From the NCBI RefSeq assembly GCF_000306235.2, contig NZ_AKWZ02000012.1, positions 1-64,000 on the forward strand: a stretch of DNA of 64,000 bases, in the 5' to 3' direction. Of this stretch, positions 1-6,830 are shown piece after piece. Every line of letters begins with the position of its first letter. Positions within the stretch are counted from its first letter, which is position 1. Below the pieces are notes generated by a model. The model saw nothing but the letters and a program-made list of their open reading frames with translations. It was not told the origin of the DNA and did no database searches. The stretch is from Leptospira fainei serovar Hurstbridge str. BUT 6. GTDB lineage: Bacteria; Spirochaetota; Leptospiria; Leptospirales; Leptospiraceae. The position numbers and the translations under genes are program-made.

Positions 1-49
1 AAATATCAAAGCCGAAGTCGAAAACTAAACCTGTCGGATGTCCGCCTAA
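1..49 (-). repeat. cassette head repeat, copy 2 (fifth cassette, cut by window edge)
   Basis: This stretch is nearly identical to 5431-5480 and starts exactly at the cut point 49/50 behind the attC of cassette 4. It is the first 49 bp of a fifth cassette that continues outside the window. The array is thus longer than what is seen here. Confidence 0.85.
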
Positions 50-194
50 CGAAAGATAATTGTCGAAGTTCCGCGAGTCCGAAGGACTTGGCGCGAGACT
101 TGCTTTGCAAGACGAGTGACAAAGCGGAATTTGGCGAAGCCCAAGCAAGGGTCGCGAAGCGATCCCGAAGCGCCGCGACAATTTTTAGTTATCT
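44..194 (-). other. attC site of cassette 4
   Basis: Read on the minus strand the site runs from R'' AGATAAC (complement of 188-194) to R' GTTAGGC (complement of 44-50), 151 bp in all. Inside R'' and R' an 8-bp perfect inner pair is present: AATTGTCG at 58-65 and CGACAATT at 176-183. The interior is palindromic, with GCGAAGC-type repeats forming the variable terminal structure. The extension of R'' (GGGGCGCGGCA, complement of 201-218) pairs with the start of cassette 4 at 2418-2396, which assigns this attC to that cassette and shows that the cassette spans about 2.4 kb. Confidence 0.88.
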
Positions 195-294
195 GCTGTG
201 CCGCGCCCCGAATGTCTAACCGGCGGAGCCAAGGAAGGCGAAGCCGGTTAGGGAATGCCAATAGAATTGGAATTGAAGACTTAACGCAAAGCTT

Positions 295-513
295 TTAAAT
301 ATCCAATAAATCTCTGGGTTTAACTTTTAATCGTTTAGAGAGTTTGAAAATTGAGTTAGCGGTAAAATTAGCCCTGCCCGCTTCAATATCTTGTAAAGTC
401 CTAACAGGAACGGCATAATCGCCTTCATCCATGTTTTCCTGAGTAAGCCCTTTTTCTTTTCGCACTGTCTGAATATTCTTTCCGACTTTTAATAAAAATT
501 CTTCAAAATCCAC
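295..513 (-). CDS. small XRE-family HTH protein
   Basis: About 72 residues from a GTG at 513; an open frame extends to a TTG at 630 but would then overlap the opposed gene. The product is almost entirely one helix-turn-helix domain of the Cro/C1 type: VGKNIQTVRKEKGLTQ, then VRTLQDIEAG as the recognition part and a C-terminal LKVKPRDLL. It is a likely DNA-binding repressor. It is the last gene of cassette 4 and lies head-to-head with another XRE protein, an arrangement often seen in self-regulating pairs such as antitoxins and phage-like switches. No toxin is recognisable beside it. The start is uncertain, as no clear ribosome binding site precedes either codon. Confidence 0.55.
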   Translation of the reverse strand: MDFEEFLLKVGKNIQTVRKEKGLTQENMDEGDYAVPVRTLQDIEAGRANFTANSIFKLSKRLKVKPRDLLDI

Positions 514-607
514 ACACGGTATATTGCGGCAGAGTTGACAAAAAGTAAACGCGGCATACCGTGGGTCACATATTCTTTCGAGATTTCCGATCGCTAAAGG
601 CTCATTT

Positions 608-943
608 ATGACGAGAAAATTCAAAAGCAAGTCTCAAAGTGCTACCTACAGACAAACAATAGGGAGAATTTCCGAGGAAGAGAAGAAAGCTTTTTATAAC
701 CAACTAAAGATAGCTAGAATAGAAGCAAATCTTACTCAGGCGCAAGTAGGTAAAATGATCAAGAGGAGCAGAAGCCAGATTTCAAAAATAGAATCTGGTA
801 AATGTAGATTATACATGGATGAGTTCTTAAAGTTTATGAAGATTTATAGGAAGTCTCCTTTCTTCTTTTATTCTGTATTTACGACAGATGAGATCATTCA
901 ATCGCAGAAGAAAGCCCGAGTAAAATCTGCGAAGCAGTTTTAA
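608..943 (+). CDS. XRE-family HTH protein, antisense to the cassette array
   Basis: The 111-residue product has an HTH domain at about residues 27-90 (LKIARIEANLTQAQVGKMI, then SRSQISKIESGKCRL) with basic tails on both sides, consistent with a DNA-binding regulator. It is the only gene of the array on the plus strand; such reversed genes in cassettes usually bring their own promoter. It is divergent from the smaller XRE gene that ends at 295, with almost no space between, so the two probably share control. The function beyond DNA binding is not known. Confidence 0.6.
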   Translation: MTRKFKSKSQSATYRQTIGRISEEEKKAFYNQLKIARIEANLTQAQVGKMIKRSRSQISKIESGKCRLYMDEFLKFMKIYRKSPFFFYSVFTTDEIIQSQKKARVKSAKQF

Positions 944-956
944 CGAGAGCCCTTAG

Positions 957-1010
957 TACTAACTAAGTGGGAAATTCTGCGTCCCGATCGCGAAGCGTTC
1001 GGGTTGACCA
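957..1010 (-). other. possible decayed attC remnant
   Basis: Between two genes of cassette 4 lies ACTAAC (958-963), the element GATCGCGAAGCG (987-998), which also occurs inside the intact attC at 44-194, and a GTTGAC (1003-1008). The boxes are off consensus, and the pairing test fails, since the bases left of 963 do not match any R'' half. It may be a remnant of fusion of two cassettes, or chance. Confidence 0.25.
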
Positions 1011-1056
1011 GTCGTAAAAACCGAGACAAGCTCAAAGATGTCAAAAAGAGTCTAAA

Positions 1057-1863
1057 CTAGTCTTTCAGACCCGACACATGTAATAGTTCTTCAATTACCA
1101 CTCGAAGATCGGAACGAATATTATTCAAATCCGGAAGTGTAGCATTATATCGCCTACTATGAGCGGATAGATCGCCTATCTCCTTTAACTTTGGTAAAGC
1201 GGTCTTTGAATTTCGAGACACAGACCAAGAATTTTCGGATAAAAAAGCGCTAATTAAATCCTTCAAATAGAAGTAATCACCATTGCCATTTTTAATCTTA
1301 TTTCCAATAGAATACTTTTCAAAACATTCAATAATAAGCGTTTCCAATAGTCGACGAAACATTACGGCAGAAGCATCATAAAAGCCTACTTCGTATGAAC
1401 CACATGCCTGTTTCGCAACTCTTTCGATATAACTTCTGGTATTGTTAAAAAGCTCTGAAGGGATAAAAGAATCGGATAATGTAAATTCAGTTTTTTTAGC
1501 ATCCGAATTCGCTAATAATAGCTTTGATATTTCCGATTTATAAATGAAATCGAGTTCATTTACTGAGCGATTTCTATCTTTAGAATTTGTTTCTAAATCA
1601 AAAATTAGCTCTATCGCATTGACTATTTTTTGAAGTGATTCCTTTTTAATGGTTTTGAATTGATCTGATTTATTGAATATTTCTAAGTGATGATGTGCTT
1701 TTGCTTTTAGCAAATTAAATTTTTCAGCGTAAAAATTTCGACCCGTAAGAGATTTCCCTGCCCGTTTCGCTTTAGTACAGCACTTAACAGCCTCCTTTGC
1801 AACATCGATGAGAGAATCTTTTTCTTGTTTAGCTTTCTTCTTTACCAATTCGTATAAAACCAA
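1057..1863 (-). CDS. DUF4145-like protein of cassette 4
   Basis: The 268-residue product has a basic helical N-terminal half and a C-terminal part, about residues 140-265, resembling DUF4145. That part has an ASAVMFRRLLETLI helix followed by LKEIGDLSAHSRRYN, where DUF4145 proteins have a conserved GN-x-AH segment. DUF4145 is common in defence islands and in restriction enzymes as an accessory domain. It follows the 149-residue gene with a 22-bp overlap, so the two are probably translated together. The start is a TTG inside the end of the upstream gene; a later TTG at 1848 is possible. The function is unknown; a part in defence is inference. Confidence 0.6.
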   Translation of the reverse strand: MVLYELVKKKAKQEKDSLIDVAKEAVKCCTKAKRAGKSLTGRNFYAEKFNLLKAKAHHHLEIFNKSDQFKTIKKESLQKIVNAIELIFDLETNSKDRNRSVNELDFIYKSEISKLLLANSDAKKTEFTLSDSFIPSELFNNTRSYIERVAKQACGSYEVGFYDASAVMFRRLLETLIIECFEKYSIGNKIKNGNGDYFYLKDLISAFLSENSWSVSRNSKTALPKLKEIGDLSAHSRRYNATLPDLNNIRSDLRVVIEELLHVSGLKD

Positions 1864-2291
1864 TTTTCTTTCGAACTTTGCCCAACTTTCATTTTCTTTC
1901 TTCTCAACTTTTTCTCCGCCATTAGTGCATCAAGAGGTCTAGTTAAATCACTTTGTTTATATATAACCCCTCTTTCGCTCAGTATTTCGAGCATGTTACT
2001 CATATTTCTCGGCTGTTTGAAATAATTCTCATCGACTAATTCATCTAGGCGCGCCTTAGGGCCTAACTTTTTTGAACTGCTTGAAGAGGCTGGTTTTTGA
2101 CCATTTGCTTTCTTCGATTTAGCATTTGCTTTTTTGCCTTTTACTCGTGGTATCCCTTCGGGATCCACCTCCACATCATCGCCACTTAATAGATGTTTTA
2201 ACATTATACCAAAGGCGACCTCTTTCAATTTAGGGTCGGCAACCTTGCTCACGCTGCTTTCAGCCTTACCAATAATTTCTTGATATTCCAT
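1842..2291 (-). CDS. hypothetical protein with lysine-rich linker and winged-helix-like C terminus
   Basis: The 149-residue product has an N-terminal helical segment (1-40), a very lysine- and serine-rich linker (about 50-75), and a C-terminal region (85-149) whose pattern MLEILSERGVIYKQSDLTR... then RRKKMKVG...WFYTNW suggests a small winged helix. It could bind nucleic acid or bridge partner proteins. It is the first gene of cassette 4 and overlaps the DUF4145-like gene, so a two-protein unit is likely. No family was recognised. Confidence 0.55.
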   Translation of the reverse strand: MEYQEIIGKAESSVSKVADPKLKEVAFGIMLKHLLSGDDVEVDPEGIPRVKGKKANAKSKKANGQKPASSSSSKKLGPKARLDELVDENYFKQPRNMSNMLEILSERGVIYKQSDLTRPLDALMAEKKLRRKKMKVGQSSKENWFYTNW

Positions 2292-2412
2292 ACGTCAATA
2301 GTCCCGATCCAGGCTTATTATGTCAATTACTTTATAAGACATAACAAAAACATACGCGATATACTTAGCCTGCCACGGACGGCAGGCGCTATAATGAGGG
2401 GCGCGGCATGGC

Positions 2413-2562
2413 AGATAACGAAAGAGCGGCTCCGAAGTTCGGCGCGTGCGAAGCACTTGGCGCGAGCTTGCTCTGCAAGCGAAGTGACAAAGCCGAATTT
2501 GGCGTAGCCTGGAGCGAAGGTTGCAAAGCAATCCTGAGCGGAACGGAGCTGCGTAGTTAGTC
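2413..2562 (-). other. attC site of cassette 3
   Basis: The 150-bp site runs on the minus strand from R'' GACTAAC (complement of 2556-2562) to R' GTTATCT (complement of 2413-2419). Inner pairing is GCGGCTCCG at 2426-2434 with CGGAGCTGC at 2544-2552, with one G-T mismatch. Much of its interior matches the site at 44-194 base for base in the same orientation, so the two share recent ancestry even though the end boxes differ, because the R' half travels with the following cassette. Confidence 0.88.
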
Positions 2563-2575
2563 GCCGGTCAGTACT

Positions 2576-3631
2576 TTATTTCTTAAAACAGCTTCGATAT
2601 CCCGAGTCTACTTGTTTATATCTTACTTTGCCGGGGTCGTGAGGAACGTATTTGACAGGAGGCGCCAGCAATAACTTAATTAAATTCGGTGAAATTGAAG
2701 ACATTGTGGTTTCACGTATTTTTAAAGCTAAATTTGAAATTAAAAATCCTTTATTAATCCAATTTGCAACATCTTCAATTGTGCATGCAAAAGTTGGTGG
2801 ATCAAAATGATTCAAGTGATTTCTTACTGCTTTTAACTCAGTTAAAGCATTCATCTCAGAAGTAATATCGGGCAAATGTTTACCAGTAATTTGGTAGATC
2901 CATTTAATTTTATCTACAAGACGAACATAGATTGTACCCCCAACAACTTCTTCATCAAATTTCCAACCGAACAACTGTCCATCATGCTTTCCTTTGTAGT
3001 ATAACATTATGAGCATATTCTCTATCAAAGAAACAGCCGTATTAAGAAAAGTAATCAACTTCTCAAGCCAATAGTCATTTTCATTAGAGAACATATGAGC
3101 TGCATGAAGCACTAAATCAGTCCTCGAAGAATAAAGCATTTGTTCTAATGTACTTAATGTTGATGAAAGAGCAATGCCCTCACGATCAATATTAGGCAAA
3201 ATTGGATAGTTATGTGAGCCTTTTGTATTCAGTTCTATAGTCAGCGATTTTTCCGAGCCATTTTCCGGAAAATAAAAGTTCAATTTCACTGCTAAGGATG
3301 AATCCATCCAAGTCGGAAGTAATTCAGGAGGCCCCCCCTCACTATGTAAATATTGGCGATTTTTCTTAAGGATATTTTCAACTTCGGAAAAACTTGTTTT
3401 TCCACTAATCTCTTGCCCCTGTAAATTTTTACCTGAATAATTGAACCTACCCCGTTTATTCCATTTTGATATAGAATCATCTAATCCAGAAATTCTGTTT
3501 AATATTTTTTTAGTAACAAGCTTAATTAGATCTTTCCGATAAAAACCTTCTTCAAAGGCTAGAGGACTATAAATTCCTTTAACCAACATATCTGTTGAAC
3601 TTGTATCAAATGTTTTTTCTGGTTCATCCAT
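2576..3631 (-). CDS. hypothetical protein with HEPN-like motif (cassette 3)
   Basis: The sole gene of cassette 3 encodes 351 residues, no signal peptide and no membrane segment. The C-terminal third is helical and contains KAVRNHLNHFDPP (Arg270, Asn271, His275). R-x4-H after a helix is the signature of HEPN domains, many of which are RNases in toxins and defence systems. The preceding helical stretch (about 160-250) would fit the four-helix bundle. The assignment rests on one motif and predicted helicity, so the fold is a guess. The gene ends 14 bp before its attC, typical of cassette genes. Confidence 0.5.
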   Translation of the reverse strand: MDEPEKTFDTSSTDMLVKGIYSPLAFEEGFYRKDLIKLVTKKILNRISGLDDSISKWNKRGRFNYSGKNLQGQEISGKTSFSEVENILKKNRQYLHSEGGPPELLPTWMDSSLAVKLNFYFPENGSEKSLTIELNTKGSHNYPILPNIDREGIALSSTLSTLEQMLYSSRTDLVLHAAHMFSNENDYWLEKLITFLNTAVSLIENMLIMLYYKGKHDGQLFGWKFDEEVVGGTIYVRLVDKIKWIYQITGKHLPDITSEMNALTELKAVRNHLNHFDPPTFACTIEDVANWINKGFLISNLALKIRETTMSSISPNLIKLLLAPPVKYVPHDPGKVRYKQVDSGYRSCFKK

Positions 3632-3647
3632 AATTTAACTGACTGGC

Positions 3648-3786
3648 GACTAACGACCAAGGCTTGACGACGTTTTGCAATGGCACGAGTTTGCTCTGCA
3701 AACGAAGTGACAGAAGCAAAATGTGCCGGAGGCCAAGCGAGAGTGCGAAGCATCTCGAAGCGATGCGTCAGAGCCGTAAGTTAGGC
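3648..3786 (-). other. attC site of cassette 2
   Basis: The 139-bp site runs on the minus strand from R'' GCCTAAC (complement of 3780-3786) to R' GTTAGTC (complement of 3648-3654). The inner pair is GGCTTGACG at 3661-3669 against CGTCAGAGCC at 3766-3775, which leaves one unpaired base, like the extrahelical bases that set attC polarity in known integrons. The bases outside R'' (AAAACGAC) pair with the start of cassette 2 at 5102. Confidence 0.88.
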
Positions 3787-3811
3787 GTCGTTTTTGCATG
3801 AGAGCAAAGTC

Positions 3812-5062
3812 TCACCCTTTTGGAATATCAAATACAAGTAAAGATAAAGTTAACTTCTTTTCTAAATCGGATGGATGATGAAATTCGTATACAAAAGTAC
3901 TTCCAAGATTCGAAAGAACCTTCGATCTAAACGCAAGATTCTTATCAAAACAGGAATGCGAAGTTACTATTTCTTGGGCCTTTCTAATGACTTCTGATAA
4001 TCCCTTATTTTTATTAAATAGAATTATACAAAGTCGATTATCACGCCAAGTCGTATATCGCAAGATTTGATCAATAGTATCTATTAAGCCTTTTTCTCCA
4101 GACCAAAATTTACATTCGGCAATAAAGATATTTCGATTTTCATACCGAATTAATATGTCTGTTTTTCCTTGATAATTAAATGTTTCACCCGTTGCCGCTC
4201 CTTCAAAATGCCCATTAAGATGAATTAGAATATGGTCTCTAATTTCTTCTTCTTCCAATTTTACAAAAGTGGACGGGCTTCTTTCCATCATCAAAGATAG
4301 ACTTTGTATAATCTCTAAAATTTGTTCAAAGACTTCGACACTAATCGAATACTCTTTACCTGAGGAGTCTACATTTTTACTAATCTTTGCTTTTTTTCGT
4401 ATTAGAGGAACTTCAAGTTCCTTAGGCATGTTAGTTCTTTTACGAACGGGTAAGTTAAGAATTTCTGAAATTTTTGCAGAATCAGCTGAAAGAGATTTTT
4501 TATGTATTAATACTCTATTCACCAAATTGATAACTTCTAATCTTAGCTTATCAATATCCGAATTCATTGAACCTTCAATATTCTTTAAATGTCGTAAATC
4601 ATCTTTATATCTACTTTCAATTTTCTGGGGCTCAGGCTTAACAAATTCGTATCTAAGGTGTATCTCATTTCCAATTACTTCACCATACAACACCTTTCCG
4701 AGAGTTATCGTAGAGGGCTGAAATTTAAAAAGTTTAGAGTCACCGGAATAAGGAACAGCAATTTCGATATACCTACCTCTAATCAGATTCTTTCCTCGTC
4801 CAAAAGGTGTGAAATAATTCGGATCTCCCGATACATCAACATCAGTCTCCCCTTCGTCAACGATTTCAACTTTATCAGTCGAAAACAAAACTCTATCAGG
4901 GAAAGATTCCGAAACAATTTCCTGAATTATAGTTTCAATTGACTCTTCGTTAAGTCGAATGGTATCAAAAGTTTCCGCAATGCGTCTAGCTTCATCCTGT
5001 AGACCTAAAAGATATTGGAATAATTGCCTCCCAGAAAAGAGGCTTTCCTTTTTACGACTCAT
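3812..5062 (-). CDS. PD-(D/E)XK-type nuclease domain protein (cassette 2)
   Basis: The 416-residue product has about 230 residues of unknown fold with a coiled segment near 150-190, then a C-terminal nuclease-like domain. Around residues 299-318 the pattern GKTDILI ... IFIAECKFW gives Asp302, Glu316 and Lys318, the PD-(D/E)XK triad. Gln332 follows in IDQILRYTTWR, as in many such nucleases. It is probably a DNA endonuclease of restriction or defence type with an N-terminal target-sensing part. The start ATG at 5062 is preceded by GAAGGA. It is the only gene of cassette 2 and ends 26 bp before the attC. Confidence 0.7.
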   Translation of the reverse strand: MSRKKESLFSGRQLFQYLLGLQDEARRIAETFDTIRLNEESIETIIQEIVSESFPDRVLFSTDKVEIVDEGETDVDVSGDPNYFTPFGRGKNLIRGRYIEIAVPYSGDSKLFKFQPSTITLGKVLYGEVIGNEIHLRYEFVKPEPQKIESRYKDDLRHLKNIEGSMNSDIDKLRLEVINLVNRVLIHKKSLSADSAKISEILNLPVRKRTNMPKELEVPLIRKKAKISKNVDSSGKEYSISVEVFEQILEIIQSLSLMMERSPSTFVKLEEEEIRDHILIHLNGHFEGAATGETFNYQGKTDILIRYENRNIFIAECKFWSGEKGLIDTIDQILRYTTWRDNRLCIILFNKNKGLSEVIRKAQEIVTSHSCFDKNLAFRSKVLSNLGSTFVYEFHHPSDLEKKLTLSLLVFDIPKG

Positions 5063-5096
5063 TCCTATTTTCCTTCATAATAATTTTAAAAATGAC

Positions 5097-5201
5097 GCCT
5101 AACGGCCAAGGTTTGCCGAAGTCCGGCGAAGCCGGATTTGCCGAAGGCCGAGCAAGGGTCGCAAAGCGAGCCCGAAGCGAAGTGGCAAACCGAAGTTAGG
5201 C
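5097..5201 (-). other. attC site of cassette 1
   Basis: This is the cleanest site, 105 bp long. R'' GCCTAAC (complement of 5195-5201) and R' GTTAGGC (complement of 5097-5103) are perfect consensus boxes. The inner boxes GGTTTGCC (5110-5117) and GGCAAACC (5184-5191) are perfectly complementary. A second hairpin, TCCGGCGAAGCCGGA, lies inside. Bases beyond R'' resemble the complement of the cassette start at 5480 (GTCGGATGTCCGCC against GTCGGACGTCGCC). Confidence 0.9.
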
Positions 5202-5250
5202 GACGTCCGACCCAAACTCGTTGCAATTCAAATTTCTTTCTAATTTACTA

Positions 5251-5439
5251 TTAGTAACCAAATGCCGAGTTAGTAAAAGTGTTTCTTATAGCTAACTGTT
5301 TCGCTCCGAATACGCCAGGCATTGACACCTCTCGCTCAAATCGAACTATATAGATGTAATTCAAATCCCGGCACCAGATCAGAACAGGAGCGACCGTGTA
5401 GGAATACATCCACCTCCGGCCAGAACACGAAAATATCAA
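5251..5439 (-). CDS. doubtful 62-residue frame in cassette 1
   Basis: This is the only frame of any length in the 378-bp first cassette and it points with the array. It would start at a TTG at 5439 with no evident ribosome binding site. The translation has no recognisable domain. The cassette may instead be non-coding or supply a promoter. Confidence 0.2.
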   Translation of the reverse strand: MIFSCSGRRWMYSYTVAPVLIWCRDLNYIYIVRFEREVSMPGVFGAKQLAIRNTFTNSAFGY

Positions 5440-5480
5440 AGCCGAAGTCGAAAAACTAAACCCGTCGGATGTCCGCCTAA
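5431..5480 (-). repeat. cassette head repeat, copy 1 (first cassette)
   Basis: About 50 bp at 5431-5480 is repeated at 1-49 with only two or three differences. Both copies end exactly at a G^TTAGGC cut point. Such a repeat bounded by the recombination point means the head of cassette 1 was copied again as the head of the cassette that leaves the window at its left edge. Confidence 0.85.
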
Positions 5481-5481
5481 C

Positions 5482-5774
5482 TCAAAATCTCCGTCGGGCT
5501 GTCTAAAAATACACCCCTGCTCATCTTCCGCTGTGACGTAAAAGCGTACAACTCCGAACCTTCGTATAAGCGTACATTTCCGGCGTGTCGGATAAATCGC
5601 ATACCGAATATTTCTATCCCTGTTTAAATAGGAATTTTAGGCCTTTTAGAAATGAAAGTTTTAATCGGAAAGTCTTAAAGATTTTCGGAAAGGCTACCTT
5701 CAGTCGATTTCAATCATCTTCTTTAGGGAGAAGAACTGAGTTTTGATCTTACTTTGTATGAATAATATTACGGA
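5482..5774 (-). promoter_or_regulatory. attI-like region between recombinase gene and first cassette
   Basis: No gene is seen in these 293 bp. The first cassette joins at 5480/5481, so this side should hold the primary attachment site. Two 14-bp direct repeats with one mismatch, CGTAAAAGCGTACA at 5537-5550 and CGTATAAGCGTACA at 5563-5576, lie 57-96 bp from the joint. Their number and distance resemble the accessory integrase-binding repeats of attI1. A promoter for the cassettes could lie here too, reading leftwards, but I see no convincing -35/-10 pair. The attI assignment is inferred from position. Confidence 0.5.
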
Positions 5775-6830
5775 TTATATTTCCGTTGAATTGAAAGCGT
5801 CCAGTGGACTTTGAACCATCAATAGCGAAGGGTCCGTAATCCGGGCGTAAATTTCAGTTGTGCGAACTGAAACATGTCCAAGGAGTTTTTGAATGATTTT
5901 TATCGAGGTACCCGATTCAAGCAAATGAATCGCAAATGCATGCCGAAGATCATGGATCGAAACTTCTTTTTTAACTAGAGCCTTATCTCTGGAAGATTCG
6001 AAAACTCTTTCTGCAGTCCTAACGTGAATATGCGAGCCGCTCGATTGACCTTGAAATACCCATGCGTTTTCTCCGAAACGATTTACTTTTTTTCTTAATT
6101 CCTCCTTACAGAACTTAGGCAGGATTGTGAATCTATCCTTCTTCCCTTTTCCCTGACGAACTCGAATCTGGTTCTTGGACCATTCCAGATCCGTTCCACG
6201 AATGGATACCAACTCGCTCACTCGTAATCCCGCCCCATAACACAAGGACAGTAGAAGTCTATGTTTAGCATTTACCGGACTTTTCAAAATCCTAAAAACT
6301 TCATCCTTAGTTAAGGCCTCCGGAATTTTCTTTTCGCGCTTTGGGATGGAATAGGAGAGGAGAAATTGTTTTCCGAGGACCGAGTTATAGTAAAATTTTA
6401 AAGCTTGTAGAATGGACCGGACTGTGACCGAAGAAAGTTTGCGTGAATAATGAATATCATCCAGATACCCTGTTAGATCCGAATCTTCAACGTAGCAAGG
6501 GTGTTTACCCGTCGCTCTCAAGAATGCACGATTGTATAGGAAATAAGCCTTTTCCGTTTTCCGGCTGTAATTTCTCCTCAATAATTCTGTTTTTAAAGGA
6601 AGAAGAAGAATATCCGGTTCCGCCTCCACGAACCTACCGGAGAAAAAAATAAACTCGGATAAATGCGAGTCGACTCGGGGAACCAGCCATTCGCTTGAGC
6701 TTCGATTCCATTTGGCATTCGGAAGTTTTTTAAAGAAATCAAATATTCCGGAATCGAATTGAAGCATCCGAACTCTTAGGAAAACTCTACCGTTGATCCA
6801 TTCTTGAACGACCTTGACTCTTGGCGGCAT
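5775..6830 (-). CDS. tyrosine recombinase heading the cassette array (integron-integrase-like)
   Basis: About 351 residues from ATG 6830 (a TTG at 6845 is the alternative and is used for numbering here). The catalytic set is complete: Arg208 (GAGLRVSEL), Lys in GKGKKDR (232-238), His298 and Arg301 (HDLRHAF), His324 (LLGH) and the nucleophile Tyr333 (TTEIYAR). The core-binding part (85-160, RRNYSRKTEKAYFLY) and the C-terminal QSPLDAF closely resemble IntI proteins. However, only about 60 residues separate Lys from the HxxR box, so the IntI-specific insertion (the ALxRKYP...W region) is absent, as in XerC/XerD. An extra N-terminal domain of about 80 residues is present. The gene lies on the same strand as the cassettes with its 3' end towards them, as in Treponema denticola. 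Confidence 0.85.
   Translation of the reverse strand: MPPRVKVVQEWINGRVFLRVRMLQFDSGIFDFFKKLPNAKWNRSSSEWLVPRVDSHLSEFIFFSGRFVEAEPDILLLPLKTELLRRNYSRKTEKAYFLYNRAFLRATGKHPCYVEDSDLTGYLDDIHYSRKLSSVTVRSILQALKFYYNSVLGKQFLLSYSIPKREKKIPEALTKDEVFRILKSPVNAKHRLLLSLCYGAGLRVSELVSIRGTDLEWSKNQIRVRQGKGKKDRFTILPKFCKEELRKKVNRFGENAWVFQGQSSGSHIHVRTAERVFESSRDKALVKKEVSIHDLRHAFAIHLLESGTSIKIIQKLLGHVSVRTTEIYARITDPSLLMVQSPLDAFNSTEI

Larger units (their letters stand above)
50..5480 (-). mobile_element. integron-type gene-cassette array, four complete cassettes
   Basis: The stretch is a leftward-reading array delimited by G^TTRRRY-type cut points at 5480/5481, 5102/5103, 3653/3654, 2418/2419 and 49/50. Cassettes are therefore 5103-5480 (378 bp), 3654-5102 (1449 bp), 2419-3653 (1235 bp) and 50-2418 (2369 bp). 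The decisive observation is that the start of each cassette is complementary to its own attC R'' half. For example, TTAGTCGCCAGTCAG at 3653 leftwards pairs with CTGACCGGCGACTAAC at the 2556-2570 end. That is what insertion of a closed circle at attC would leave behind. Nearly all genes point the same way, with short gaps before each attC, and the coding parts are AT-rich beside GC-rich attC sites. A fifth cassette begins at 49 and leaves the window. Confidence 0.88.

Noticed and set aside
46..298. Frames of 60-71 residues on both strands over the attC at 44-194
   Set aside because: They lie on the palindromic attC itself; both strands are open only because of its symmetric GC-rich repeats, and there are no start signals.
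2280..2531. Frames of 75-78 residues across the attC of cassette 3
   Set aside because: Same artefact of attC repeats; the translations resemble those over the other attC.
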